A DNA stretch of 44,951 nt from Candidatus Neomicrothrix sp. UBA6944 (GCA_002448715.1 DJZU01000003.1:1-44951), one strand, 5' to 3'. Counted from the first letter of the stretch, positions 6,816 through 16,100 are shown. The notes: generated from the sequence alone by a model not told the origin. A program made the numbers and translations.

Positions 6816-7930
6816 TGAAACGACATCTACTGGTAACCAACGACTATCCGCCAAAGGTAGGAGGCATCCAAAATTATCTCTGGGAACTCTGGAAACGGTT
6901 ACCGAACGACAAAGTCACCGTGTTCACACCGGACTACCCGGACGCAGAAATGTTCGATGTACAACAAAGACATTCCATAGTTCGCGACAAACGGAAAGTG
7001 TTCCTTCCAACTAAGTCACTCGCCAATGACATAAGAAATCTGGCGCAAAAAGTAGATGCAGAACTTGTAGTCCTTGATCCTGCTTTGCCGTTAGGGCACC
7101 TGGCGCCTTCGTTAAATCTTCCCTACGCAGTCATTGTTCACGGAGCAGAAGTAGCGCTACCAGGGCGACTCCCGGTAGCAAAACAACTTCTTCGACGAGT
7201 TTTATGGGGTGCAGAATTCGTAATCACAGCAGGCGGATACCCGGCAGCAGAAGCTCTGCGTGCAGCGAACAAGCCAATTGAGACCATCGTGATACCTCCG
7301 GGTGTAGACGGATCCCGGTTCGCGCCGCTGGGCTCCCGTGGCGCCATAGAGCAACACCGGGAGAAATTAGGTCTCAGCGACGGTCCTGTTGTATTGGGAC
7401 TCAGTCGCCTTGTGCCCCGCAAAGGATTCGATCGAACCATTGCTGCCGTTGCGGCTCTTCGCAGTGAGTTCCCCGACATACAACTCGTTATAGGAGGCAC
7501 CGGCAGGGATAAGGCACGTCTAGAACGGATAGCGAGCAAAGTTAACTTCCCTGTCCGATTTTTAGGCCGTATAGATGACTCAGAAATCCCGGCGACTTAT
7601 GGAGTCGCGGATGTGTTCGTTATGCCCTGCCGGACTCGATGGGCCGGACTCGAACAGGAAGGGTTCGGTATCGTTTTCTTGGAAGCAGCGGCATCGGGAG
7701 TGCCTCAAGTGGCGGGACTCTCAGGGGGCGCTCATGAAGCCGTCGTCCACGGCGTCACCGGCTACGTAATCGACGAACCGAAAGACTCAATCGCTATTGC
7801 CAAAGCCATCCAGTCCATTCTGGCGTCGCCCTCGCGTCGTTCCGATATGGGTCAACGCAGCCGAGAGCGCATCGAGAGTTCGCTCTCTTACGACATCCTG
7901 GCCGAGCAACTACGAACAGCATTGTCGTGA
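6815..7930 (+). CDS. pimB: GT4 glycosyltransferase, PimB-like mannosyltransferase
   Basis: A 371-residue GT-B retaining glycosyltransferase of family GT4. The N-terminus (LLVTNDYPPKVGGIQNYLWE, 5-24) closely resembles PimB', the GDP-mannose-dependent enzyme that adds the second mannose to phosphatidylinositol mannoside at the cytoplasmic membrane face. The nucleotide-sugar site has the E-x7-E motif E282-GFGIVFL-E290 and GLSRLVPRKG at 195-204. It starts inside the queG stop codon (TGATG) and overlaps the next gene by four bases (GTGA), so it is probably translationally coupled to both. PimB' is also close to the exonuclease/GIY-YIG and trpD genes in M. tuberculosis, which supports the assignment; the acceptor is inferred, not seen. 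Confidence 0.8.
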   Translation: MKRHLLVTNDYPPKVGGIQNYLWELWKRLPNDKVTVFTPDYPDAEMFDVQQRHSIVRDKRKVFLPTKSLANDIRNLAQKVDAELVVLDPALPLGHLAPSLNLPYAVIVHGAEVALPGRLPVAKQLLRRVLWGAEFVITAGGYPAAEALRAANKPIETIVIPPGVDGSRFAPLGSRGAIEQHREKLGLSDGPVVLGLSRLVPRKGFDRTIAAVAALRSEFPDIQLVIGGTGRDKARLERIASKVNFPVRFLGRIDDSEIPATYGVADVFVMPCRTRWAGLEQEGFGIVFLEAAASGVPQVAGLSGGAHEAVVHGVTGYVIDEPKDSIAIAKAIQSILASPSRRSDMGQRSRERIESSLSYDILAEQLRTALS

Positions 7931-8382
7931 ACGAGATGCAGGGCGAACAGCAATCGGGAGGGAGTAGCTACCTGGTTCGAATTGCCTGGCAATCGACCTT
8001 TATGTTGCTGATGTTTGCGGTAGCGGGTGTAGCTGCTCCCGATAACTTCGGAGTGGCGGTGGCTGTTCTCTCGCTCCTTATGTTCGGCCTAGGCCTAGCG
8101 TTTCTTTTGCTCGCGTTACTAGGAGGGTTGCGGCGCAGCCGTATGGAGGAAGTCACAGTCGCCGGTTTGTTCTTGCTCCATGAAACAGCTCCAAAGAAGA
8201 TTCAGAGACTCTTTTTGTGGTGCCTGGTCTTCCAACTAGTCACAGGCTTCACTGCGGCAGGTTTGAGGCCCTACACAGAAATAGCATTTGCCATCCTGGC
8301 ACCAACGGTTCTCTTCGGTTCAGCAGCTCTGTGGTCAGCCCAGCACGGATCTTTCACAGGTCGAGGTAACGACCCCTCCTAA
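7927..8382 (+). CDS. Predicted integral membrane protein
   Basis: A 151-residue protein of no family I can name. Four hydrophobic segments are visible (about 20-38, 42-68, 96-114 and 118-135), with a loop rich in basic residues after the second (GGLRRSRMEEVT). It begins at a GTG that overlaps the pimB-like stop (GTGA), implying coupled translation. Its position between a lipid mannosyltransferase and an SRPBCC protein suggests an envelope or lipid role, but this is inference only. Confidence 0.7.
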   Translation: MNEMQGEQQSGGSSYLVRIAWQSTFMLLMFAVAGVAAPDNFGVAVAVLSLLMFGLGLAFLLLALLGGLRRSRMEEVTVAGLFLLHETAPKKIQRLFLWCLVFQLVTGFTAAGLRPYTEIAFAILAPTVLFGSAALWSAQHGSFTGRGNDPS

Positions 8383-8419
8383 CGCTCGCCGCATGGCAGA
8401 ATGAACTAGGCCGCTCGAT

Positions 8420-8425
8420 AGGAGG
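8420..8425 (+). promoter_or_regulatory. Strong Shine-Dalgarno deciding the start of the SRPBCC gene
   Basis: AGGAGG is followed by two overlapping ATGs (8427 and 8431) in different frames. Only 8431 is in frame with the conserved SRPBCC protein, with a spacing of five bases. Confidence 0.7.
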
Positions 8426-8430
8426 AATGG

Positions 8431-8874
8431 ATGATCGACAGATTAAAAGTTTCTCGTGTTGTCAATGCCGACCTTGGCCAATGTCACTCTCTTGTTGCTG
8501 ATGTCGAAAGCTATGGCTCCTGGGTCAGCGATCTACGGGAGGTATCGGTTCAAGCTCGGGATGAGCAAGGTCGAGTCACTGAAGCACGTTTTCGAGTTGC
8601 CGCCATGGGTCGAAGTGCCACCTACTCGCTGCTGTACGACTACTCAGAGTCACCCGGAGTCATCAAGTGGGAACTGGCGAGCGGCGACATCATCAAACGC
8701 CTCGACGGAAGCTACCGATTTAGCGATGTCAGCGGAGAACCCCAACAGACCGAGGTGATCTACGAGCTTGCCATCGAGCTCGCTATTCCTCTGCCAGGCT
8801 TCGTGAAACGCCGCGCTGAGGGAAGAATTGCGCACGCAGCGCTTGATGACTTTCAAGCCAAGGTGGAGCAGTAA
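8431..8874 (+). CDS. SRPBCC (START-like) family protein
   Basis: A 147-residue protein of the polyketide cyclase/dehydrase branch of the SRPBCC superfamily, similar in layout to M. tuberculosis Rv2185c. These fold as a helix-grip with a deep hydrophobic pocket. The visible pattern is an N-terminal strand (IDRLKVSRVVNAD), a helix containing VADVESYGSWV (a typical W at the pocket entrance), alternating strands and a C-terminal amphipathic helix (RAEGRIAHAALDDFQAKVEQ). Ligand unknown. The start follows a strong AGGAGG. The gene occurs near pimB in mycobacteria as well, so the pairing appears old. Confidence 0.82.
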   Translation: MIDRLKVSRVVNADLGQCHSLVADVESYGSWVSDLREVSVQARDEQGRVTEARFRVAAMGRSATYSLLYDYSESPGVIKWELASGDIIKRLDGSYRFSDVSGEPQQTEVIYELAIELAIPLPGFVKRRAEGRIAHAALDDFQAKVEQ

Positions 8875-8935
8875 GAAAAGAGCTTCTCTAGGTCTGTTTC
8901 GAATATCACCCACAGGATCGGTACCCTCAAGTTCC

Positions 8936-10111
8936 GTGGAGTTTCGTCGAATAAGTAACTTGCCGCCCTACGTCTTTACGATCATTGATTCACTCAAGGT
9001 CGAACGTAGACGAGAAGGGGCCGATGTCATTGATCTGGGCTTTGGTAACCCTGACATACCTTCCCCTCTAACCGCAGTAAAGAAACTCAGCGAAGCAGCA
9101 GAAAATGAACGCAACCATCGTTATTCAGCTAGTAGAGGGATCCCTAAGCTGCGGGAAGCCGTAGCGGATCTATACAAACGCCAGTGGAATGTTGAGCTAG
9201 ACGCAGAGACCGAAATAATCAACACAATTGGTGCCAAAGAAGGATTTTCGCATTTGATGTGGGCGCTCCTTGCACCCGGCGATGCCTGTTTGGTGCCTGC
9301 ACCTTCATATCCCATCCACATATTCGGGCCGCTGTTCACCGGAGCCAACGTTCGCGAGGTTCCCTTAACCACTGGCGAAGATTTCTTCGACTCGTTGGTT
9401 GAGCGATTCGAATACTCGTGGCCTCGACCGAGAGTCATTGTTCTCTCTTTCCCTCACAACCCGACTACGACATGCGTCGACCTAGCTTTTATGCAACGCC
9501 TCGTCGACTTCGCCCGAGAGCGAGACGTGGTTTTGGTTCACGACTTCGCGTACGCAGATCTGGGATTTGACGGCTACCGTCCGCCATCGATCATGCAAGC
9601 GGAGGGCGCGAAAGAAGTTGCAGTTGAGTTTTATAGTCTCACTAAGTCATTTTCGATGGCAGGTTGGCGGGTAGCGTTTTGTGTAGGCAACCATGAAGTG
9701 GTCGGTGCTTTAGCAAAACTGAAGAGCTATTTGGACTACGGAACGTTTCAGCCAATCCAGATTGCTGCCACTGTCGTGATGAACGAAGAGAGTGACTACC
9801 CGCTCGAGGTCAATGATATTTACCAGTCAAGACGCGACAGCCTGATCAGAGGCCTAGAGCGCATTGGGTGGCAAGTCGATCCTCCCAAAGGAACCATGTT
9901 TGTTTGGGCGCCCATTCCCGAGCCGTATAGAGAGATGGGCTCGGTCGGCTTTTGCAAACACCTTGTCGAGTCTTCCAATGTGGCTCTTTCTCCAGGGATC
10001 GGCTTTGGTCCCGGTGGCGAAGGATATGTTCGCTTTGCTCTTGTCGAAAACGAGCATCGGATACGGCAGGCGATTACGCAACTAGGCAATGGGCTAGAAC
10101 GACTTTCCTGA
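8936..10111 (+). CDS. alaC: Alanine-forming class I/II aminotransferase (AlaC-like)
   Basis: A 391-residue PLP-dependent aminotransferase that closely follows E. coli AlaC, the main glutamate-pyruvate (alanine) transaminase. Matching stretches include FRRISNLPPYVF (3-14), GFGNPD (35-40), YSASRGIPKLR, PSYPIHIFGP, VHDFAYADLGFDG (D203 and Y206 contact PLP), YSLTKSFSMAGWR with the Schiff-base K237, and a C-terminal RFALVEN whose Arg binds the substrate carboxylate. The frame stays open well upstream into the SRPBCC gene; GTG 8936 is chosen because homology begins there, though no good ribosome site precedes it. It converges on glpK with only seven bases between the stops. Confidence 0.92.
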   Translation: MEFRRISNLPPYVFTIIDSLKVERRREGADVIDLGFGNPDIPSPLTAVKKLSEAAENERNHRYSASRGIPKLREAVADLYKRQWNVELDAETEIINTIGAKEGFSHLMWALLAPGDACLVPAPSYPIHIFGPLFTGANVREVPLTTGEDFFDSLVERFEYSWPRPRVIVLSFPHNPTTTCVDLAFMQRLVDFARERDVVLVHDFAYADLGFDGYRPPSIMQAEGAKEVAVEFYSLTKSFSMAGWRVAFCVGNHEVVGALAKLKSYLDYGTFQPIQIAATVVMNEESDYPLEVNDIYQSRRDSLIRGLERIGWQVDPPKGTMFVWAPIPEPYREMGSVGFCKHLVESSNVALSPGIGFGPGGEGYVRFALVENEHRIRQAITQLGNGLERLS

Positions 10112-10118
10112 CCACCCC

Positions 10119-11588
10119 TTAGCTGACCCAGGACTTGGATCGGTCAAGAGCCTGAAGCCATCGTTCGTGTTCGGCGTCGTAGGCCTTCCGATCGCCCTGA
10201 GGGTCGAAAGCTTTGTCTAGGCGCCAAGCGGAATGAATTTCTCCGGTTTCACTCCACACTCCCTCGGCGAGACCAGCCAGCATTGCAGCGCCTTGAGCAG
10301 TTGTTTCGGTGATTATTGGTCGAGCTACACGGACGCCTAGCTGGTTGGCCTGGATCTGCAACAACAAGTCCATTACCGAGGCGCCACCGTCCACTCGCAT
10401 TTCGCCGATGGATGTTCCTGCCGCCTGCGACATAGCCTCAACCACGTCGCGGGTTTGAAAAGCCATTGCTTCCACAACGGCGCGTGCTAAATGTCCACGT
10501 TCAGTCCCGCCGGTGATACCGATAATCGTTCCCCGAGCTCGAGTGTCCCACCATGGGCTGCCCAGACCTGCGAATGCGGGCACAAAGTACACGCCACCAT
10601 TGTCTGGGACCGACTTAGCTAGATCGCTGATCTCTGACGCATGGGATATAACCCCGAGTCCGTCGCGTAGCCATTGGATAGCAGCACCGGTTACAAAGAT
10701 CGAGCCTTCCAACGCATAAGTTGGGCCGTTCCCGAGATCCCAAGCAACAGTCGTCAGCAGACCTTCAGCGGGTTCCGGACACTGTGAACCAGCATTCATC
10801 AAAACAAATGATCCAGTTCCATAGGTGTTTTTAGTCATACCTGGCTCAAGGCAAGCTTGACCGAATAACGCCGACTGTTGGTCACCGGCAATTCCGCTGA
10901 TGGGAATGCCGGCACCTACAGCCGTTGTCGCTGATGTGGTACCGAAACGGCCCGACGACGGCAACACTTCAGGAAGAGTTGACTGAGGTATTCCGAACAG
11001 TTCACATACCTCTGATGACCAGTGGTTTTTCTTGATGTCATAAAGCAGTGTTCTGGATGCGTTACTGACATCAGTTGCGTATGAGGAGCCATCGGTGAGT
11101 TTCCAGAGGAGCCAACTGTCGATAGTGCCAAAAGCCAGATCAGAATTCTTCTCAACGACCTTGTTCTTGAGCAACCATTCGATTTTCGTTGCTGTGAAAT
11201 ATGGGTTAAGTAGGAGGCCAGTCGTTTCCCGGATTTGATCCAAATGACCGAGCTCTAGGAGCTGTTCGCAGCGGTCAGATGTTCGCAGATCTTGCCAAAC
11301 AATGGCATTACACAGAGGTTCACTAGTCTTACGGTTCCAAGCGACGACAGTTTCTCGTTGGTTCGTTATACCAATAGCTGCAATGGGTTCTTTGACGCGG
11401 CCACTGAGTTCAGACAAGGTAAATTGCACGGCATTCCAGATCTCAGTTGGGTCATGTTCAACCCAACCAGGGTTCGGGTAATGCTGGGTGAACTCTTGAT
11501 ATGAAAGCGCTAGCTGTTTACCGGTTTCATCAAGAGCGAAAGACCGAACACCAGTGGTTCCGGCATCGATAGATACTACGACTGCCAT
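10119..11588 (-). CDS. glpK: Glycerol kinase
   Basis: ATP-dependent phosphorylation of glycerol to glycerol 3-phosphate in the cytoplasm, the entry of glycerol into phospholipid synthesis and glycolysis. The 489-residue FGGY-family protein is full length, with the N-terminal phosphate loop DAGTTGVRSFA, the glycerol-binding NQRETVVAW, IVWQDLRTSD, the interdomain GIAGDQQSALFGQ and YGTGSFVLMN, and the C-terminal RVDGGASVMDLLLQIQA. ATG 11588 is chosen over a GTG two codons upstream because it gives the typical N-terminus. It stands alone, divergent from the trk operon across about 85 bases; no glpF or glpD is present. Confidence 0.96.
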   Translation of the reverse strand: MAVVVSIDAGTTGVRSFALDETGKQLALSYQEFTQHYPNPGWVEHDPTEIWNAVQFTLSELSGRVKEPIAAIGITNQRETVVAWNRKTSEPLCNAIVWQDLRTSDRCEQLLELGHLDQIRETTGLLLNPYFTATKIEWLLKNKVVEKNSDLAFGTIDSWLLWKLTDGSSYATDVSNASRTLLYDIKKNHWSSEVCELFGIPQSTLPEVLPSSGRFGTTSATTAVGAGIPISGIAGDQQSALFGQACLEPGMTKNTYGTGSFVLMNAGSQCPEPAEGLLTTVAWDLGNGPTYALEGSIFVTGAAIQWLRDGLGVISHASEISDLAKSVPDNGGVYFVPAFAGLGSPWWDTRARGTIIGITGGTERGHLARAVVEAMAFQTRDVVEAMSQAAGTSIGEMRVDGGASVMDLLLQIQANQLGVRVARPIITETTAQGAAMLAGLAEGVWSETGEIHSAWRLDKAFDPQGDRKAYDAEHERWLQALDRSKSWVS

Positions 11589-11674
11589 GAACACAACATA
11601 TCGCCCGGATGTGGGCGTTAAATAGCTTGTCTCCTAGGTTCTAAGTCTCAGAGTTGGGAGGTACCGTTGATGTC

Positions 11675-13027
11675 GTGAGAATCGTGGTGGTTGGAGCCGG
11701 AGAGGTCGGAAGCTACGTAGCAGCTTTGCTTTCACGCGAAGGGAACGATGTGGTTGTCGTCGACGAACGGCGTGATCCACTAAGGAGAATCGAGCAAGAC
11801 AACGACGTCCTTACTGTCGTTGGTGATGCAACTAATCCGAGCACGCTTCTTGAGGCCGAAGTGGATAAAGCCGAGGTGTTGGTAGCGGTCACTGAGAGCT
11901 ACAAGACCAATCTCCTTGTGTGTTTACAGGTTCGACAGGCTCGCGGCGAGGAGCCACTGTCAACGATCGCCCGTATTGATGACCCCGAACTAAGAGGACC
12001 TGCTGGTCGAAAAATTCGAGATGCGATGGGAGTCGATTTAGTTCTGGACCCAGATGAGCAAACCGCTGGAGCAATTCAGGAACTACTGCTTTATAGAGGC
12101 GCCCGCAATTTATATGAGATGGCGGGGGGTGAAGTCCTACTAGTTGGTGCTCGACTCACCGAAGATGCTCCGATAGTCGGTCGTTCGGTAGGAGAAATTG
12201 GCGAAGCATACGAACCTGAATGGGATTTCATTTTCGGAGAGATCGTCCGAGACGGAGAAAGCCAAGTAGTGCGCGAGGACACTATCTTGCAAACCCAGGA
12301 CTTACTTCGAGTGGTGTGTCGTCGCGAAGGTCGACGGGAGCTGATGAAACTACTCGGCTTGAGAAGAACCGAAGTCAAGCGAGTGATGTTGCTCGGAGGC
12401 GGCAGAACCGCCGCGCTTTTGGCTGGGCGACTCAATGACCGTGGCGTCGAGGTAGCGATTATTGAGGTGCAAAAAGAACGCTGCGAAGAGTTAGCTGAAA
12501 GTTTGCCTGGCTCCATGGTGTTTCACGGTGACATAACTGACACGGATTTATTATCGTCGGAACGCGTGGGGGATTTCGATGCTGTGGTTGCATCAACGGG
12601 ACAAGATGATGCCAACGTGCTCGCCTGCCTGTACGCGAAATCGATGGGGGCTCCAGAAACGATTGCCGTCGTTCACCGATTAAGTTTGCTTCCGCTTCTA
12701 GGTCAAGTCGGAATCGACGCTGCCTTGTCGCCCCGTACAGCTAGCGCCAACAGTGTCTTGCGGTCCGTTCGAGGCGACGTCGCCGCCGTCACCACCTTTC
12801 TCGAGGGTGATGTTGAGGTAGTTGAATTTGAGGTAGCTCCCGAGGCCCCAGCCGATGGGGCGGCAGTCAAAGACCTTGGATTGTCAGCAAATGTGCTTCT
12901 TGCTGCCATAGTTCGCGATGGGAATGCTCAGATAGCTCGCGGTCGGAGCGTCTTAAGGGCTCGTGACCACGCAATTGTTTTTGCAAAGCCTCATTTGGTT
13001 GATGAGGTGAAACAGGCCTTCGGGTGA
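11675..13027 (+). CDS. trkA: Trk potassium uptake regulatory subunit TrkA
   Basis: TrkA is the cytoplasmic ring that binds NAD(H) or adenine nucleotides and gates the TrkH potassium channel. The 450-residue frame has the classic duplicated RCK layout: a first Rossmann half beginning MRIVVVGAGEVGSYVA, with the acidic end of the second strand (VVVDERRD), an RCK_C domain (ARLTEDAPIVGRSVGEIGE), then a second half beginning VMLLGGGRTAALLAGRL and a final RCK_C domain. The GTG at 11675 is used because it gives the exact family N-terminus, with GGAGGT 12 bases upstream. It overlaps the following trkH by four bases (GTGA), making a trkA-trkH-trkH operon. Confidence 0.95.
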   Translation: MRIVVVGAGEVGSYVAALLSREGNDVVVVDERRDPLRRIEQDNDVLTVVGDATNPSTLLEAEVDKAEVLVAVTESYKTNLLVCLQVRQARGEEPLSTIARIDDPELRGPAGRKIRDAMGVDLVLDPDEQTAGAIQELLLYRGARNLYEMAGGEVLLVGARLTEDAPIVGRSVGEIGEAYEPEWDFIFGEIVRDGESQVVREDTILQTQDLLRVVCRREGRRELMKLLGLRRTEVKRVMLLGGGRTAALLAGRLNDRGVEVAIIEVQKERCEELAESLPGSMVFHGDITDTDLLSSERVGDFDAVVASTGQDDANVLACLYAKSMGAPETIAVVHRLSLLPLLGQVGIDAALSPRTASANSVLRSVRGDVAAVTTFLEGDVEVVEFEVAPEAPADGAAVKDLGLSANVLLAAIVRDGNAQIARGRSVLRARDHAIVFAKPHLVDEVKQAFG

Positions 13028-14613
13028 CACCAAGGTCTCCCGTACGGGTCGTCGGACCAGCGTTCGCTCGGCGTCTAAGGTTTTGGATACAGGACCTCTC
13101 AACAGAACTTCGTCACCACGTTGCCCATGGTCGATTCGAGTCAGCGATAGGGGTGACAGTAGGTGCGGTGTGGCTCGCGATTGCACCCCTGTTTCTCCTG
13201 TGTTCGGCTGTCGACTTTTTCGATGGAGGGTCGGATGCGACGGCGTTATTCCTATCAGGTATCGCTATTGGATTAGTGGGATTACTAATTCTTTGGCTAT
13301 CGGAATTTCCCTCCTCTCTTCCGCTAAAACGTTTGTTCGCGGCTCTTGTATGTGGAGCCCTAGCAGCGTTGGTCGCTGTGACGATCGCTCACTTCACGAC
13401 TGGTGTTGCTCCAACAATTGATGCGTCCTTAGCCGAAGGTGCAGCGACTATCACCGGAACTAACTCGTCCACGATTGAACCCGACCAATTATCTCTTGGA
13501 ATGCTGCTATTTCGGGCCTTTGGGCAATGGCTGGCGTCTGCTGCACTGATCGTAGTTTTGGTGCGAATCTCACCCCACCTTGGTGTCGGCGGTCTTGACG
13601 CGGATGGGGGAGTTTCAACGCGTTCAGCGAGGCGCTTAGCCCCAAAGAGTGGTTCAACCATGGCACGGCTATTGCTGCTCTATACCTTGCTGACGTTTTT
13701 GTTACTCATCTCGTATTTCTTGGCAGGGATGCCTTTTATCGACAGTGTCGTTCATTGCCTGACGACTGTTTCATCTGGAGGATTTTCCAGTCGTTCAGGT
13801 TCAATCGGAGCGTTTAATTCGGGGGCGATCGAATGGGTGGCCATTGTTGGCATGTTGATAGCCGGGACAAGCTTGCCCTTAATCTTTCGGGCGCTTCGCC
13901 GAGGAGACCTCAACCGGTTTCTCCGAAGTATTGAATTTCGAACTTACGTTGGCTTGGTAGTCAGCGGCGTCTTCGCTGCTCTTGCTTGGTCGGATAACTG
14001 GCCGACCACTGACGATGTTCGAGAGACCATCTTCGCCGTATCTTCAGCGATTTCCACGACTGGGTTCGTCGCAAGCGATCTGACCTCGATTTCGTATGGC
14101 ACAGAAGCAGTGCTTCTCGTCTTGATGGTGATAGGCGGCATGTCTGCTTCAGTCGCTGGTGGTTTCACCGTTATGAGGCTCATGGTGGTGTCAAGCTATA
14201 TAGGACGGGAGTTGCGCCGGAGCATTCATCCTGCCGCAGTAGAAAAGATTCACCTGGGTAGGTCCTCCATCGGCGAAGTTGCGCTCGCGAGAATAATCGG
14301 AGAGCTTTTCCTGTCGGCGGCCCTCATTCTTCCCCTAGCCCTGGTGCTTAGTGCTGACGGCTTGAACTTCGAAGCAGCGTTCTCGTTCGCTATTTCTGCG
14401 CTTTCCAACGTTGGCTTCGCGTTCGGCCTTAATGGGCCCGAAGAACATCTACGAATGTTGGGTGCGTTTGGTCATCTTGCAGCCGTTTCGTTGATGCTGG
14501 TTGGGAGGATATCGGTAACGCCTCTTTTGGTTACTTTGGGGGGACTTGGAGAGCCGATGCAGCGAGAAATTCGACGGTGGCGTTTGACCCGACATGAGAG
14601 GGCAGTTCGTTGA
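13024..14613 (+). CDS. TrkH-like transporter subunit with a degenerate first pore loop
   Basis: A 529-residue membrane protein of the TrkH/KtrB superfamily, in which four membrane-pore-membrane repeats line a K+ path. The second, third and fourth pore loops are recognisable (TTVSSGGFSS, STTGF, SNVGF), as is GGMSASVAGG with the following basic segment and the conserved Arg in VGRISVTP. The first loop is not: where the neighbouring paralogue reads SGFTCSGSTI, this one reads ATITGTNSSTI (about 141-151), losing the filter glycine. The N-terminus carries an extra 40 residues before the first membrane helix. It overlaps trkA (GTGA) and the next trkH (TTGA). It may pair with the other subunit, or have altered ion selectivity. 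Confidence 0.88.
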   Translation: MTPRSPVRVVGPAFARRLRFWIQDLSTELRHHVAHGRFESAIGVTVGAVWLAIAPLFLLCSAVDFFDGGSDATALFLSGIAIGLVGLLILWLSEFPSSLPLKRLFAALVCGALAALVAVTIAHFTTGVAPTIDASLAEGAATITGTNSSTIEPDQLSLGMLLFRAFGQWLASAALIVVLVRISPHLGVGGLDADGGVSTRSARRLAPKSGSTMARLLLLYTLLTFLLLISYFLAGMPFIDSVVHCLTTVSSGGFSSRSGSIGAFNSGAIEWVAIVGMLIAGTSLPLIFRALRRGDLNRFLRSIEFRTYVGLVVSGVFAALAWSDNWPTTDDVRETIFAVSSAISTTGFVASDLTSISYGTEAVLLVLMVIGGMSASVAGGFTVMRLMVVSSYIGRELRRSIHPAAVEKIHLGRSSIGEVALARIIGELFLSAALILPLALVLSADGLNFEAAFSFAISALSNVGFAFGLNGPEEHLRMLGAFGHLAAVSLMLVGRISVTPLLVTLGGLGEPMQREIRRWRLTRHERAVR

Positions 14614-16097
14614 GACGGGTATCGGTCACACCAGTACGCGTCGCCGGCGCTGGGCTTTTGGCTGCTGCTTTAGCGATGATCTTCTCGACTGCTGTTGCTG
14701 TTGTCGATGGTGGAGAGGGGGTCACAGGCTTGACTGTTTCGGCCCTTCTTACCGCGCTGGTAGGGCTCACCCTCTTCTTCGGCTCGCAGATTTCACCAAC
14801 TGCAGATTCCGCCCTCGCATTTGCCTCCGTCGCTTGGAGTTGGCTTGCGGTTTCCGTAGCAGGCGCGCTCCCATTTTTACTTACAGGCGTCATTCCGTGG
14901 GGGCAGTTTGATAGCGCACTATTTGAGTCAATTTCAGGCTTCACTTGCAGCGGCTCCACGATTTTGTCGAACTTTGACGCTGTGCCCCAAGGAATCCTCT
15001 TCTATCGCAGTATGACCCAATGGCTTGGAGGAATGGGGCTGGTTGTGTTGGCGGTAGCAGTGCTTCCAGCGTTGGGTATTGGTGGCTTAGATTTGATTGC
15101 TAGTGAGGCACCTGGACCTACAGCTGACCGGCTCACTTTACGCGTGCGCGACACGGCCCGGCAGTTGTGGTTGCTCTATGGCGTCATGACGGGCATAGTC
15201 GCAATGGTTTTGTTGACTCTCGGAATGTCAATCTTTGATGCAGCTACTCACGCCTTTACAACGGTGTCAACAGGGGGCTTTTCGCCGCACGCCGAATCCA
15301 TAGCGTATTTTGACTCGTTTCCCATAGAACTGGTTCTTATGGTCGGGATGCTCTTCAGCGGAGCTAGCTTTTCGATTCATTGGCACGCGCTTAGGCAGGG
15401 GGTAGGGGCGTACAGACGCGTTTCTGAGGTCCGTTGGTATCTTTCTCTTATCTTTGGTGCTTTCGGAATACTCGTATGGGTAAATCTTGAAGAACTTGGA
15501 TGGCTGCAGAACCTGAGAGAGTCACTCTTTTACGCCGTTTCGTTAGGTTCTAACACTGGATTCGGAAACTCGGACTTTGTTCTTTGGATGCCAGCGGCCC
15601 ACTTGGTGATTTTAGTTTTAATGCTTGTTGGGGGTATGAGCGGCTCAACGGCAGGTGGTATGAAAGTGCTGCGTTTGCAGGTGGTTTTTAAGTACTCATT
15701 TAGAGAGCTGAGGCGAGCCCGTCATCCGAATTCGGTTATCCCCATTCGATTAGGTAGAACCACGATTGAAGAGCAGATTGCAGCCAAAGTCGTTGGGTTC
15801 GTGATGCTTTATTTGGGTCTGATAGTTGTTGGCGGTGTCGTCCTATCGGGACTGGGAGTAGATCCAGTTACGGCCTTCAGCGGATCAGCATCTGCGCTGG
15901 GAAATGTAGGTCCAGCGCTCGGTGAGGCAGGTCCTACAAGTAACTTTCTGGTGTTCCCGAGGGCTGGACGCATCGTCCTAATGGCGATGATGGCTTTAGG
16001 TCGGCTGGAACTGTTCCCGGCGATGCTGATGTTGGTAGCTAGTCTCCGGGGACTTGACCAATCACGGCAGCGGCGAGATCGAGAAGGTTCTCAATAA
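14610..16097 (+). CDS. trkH: Trk potassium transporter membrane subunit TrkH
   Basis: A 495-residue K+ translocating subunit with all four selectivity-filter loops: SGFTCSGST (109-117), TTVSTGGFS, SNTGF and GNVGPALG. The repeat-four region also shows GGMSGSTAGGMKVLRLQ followed by a basic helix (FRELRRARHPN) thought to contact TrkA, and the gating Arg in LGRLELFP. About ten membrane helices are evident. It starts at a TTG overlapping the previous stop (TTGA), so it is translated together with trkA and the degenerate paralogue. Location: cytoplasmic membrane. Confidence 0.94.
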   Translation: MRRVSVTPVRVAGAGLLAAALAMIFSTAVAVVDGGEGVTGLTVSALLTALVGLTLFFGSQISPTADSALAFASVAWSWLAVSVAGALPFLLTGVIPWGQFDSALFESISGFTCSGSTILSNFDAVPQGILFYRSMTQWLGGMGLVVLAVAVLPALGIGGLDLIASEAPGPTADRLTLRVRDTARQLWLLYGVMTGIVAMVLLTLGMSIFDAATHAFTTVSTGGFSPHAESIAYFDSFPIELVLMVGMLFSGASFSIHWHALRQGVGAYRRVSEVRWYLSLIFGAFGILVWVNLEELGWLQNLRESLFYAVSLGSNTGFGNSDFVLWMPAAHLVILVLMLVGGMSGSTAGGMKVLRLQVVFKYSFRELRRARHPNSVIPIRLGRTTIEEQIAAKVVGFVMLYLGLIVVGGVVLSGLGVDPVTAFSGSASALGNVGPALGEAGPTSNFLVFPRAGRIVLMAMMALGRLELFPAMLMLVASLRGLDQSRQRRDREGSQ

Positions 16098-16100
16098 ACA

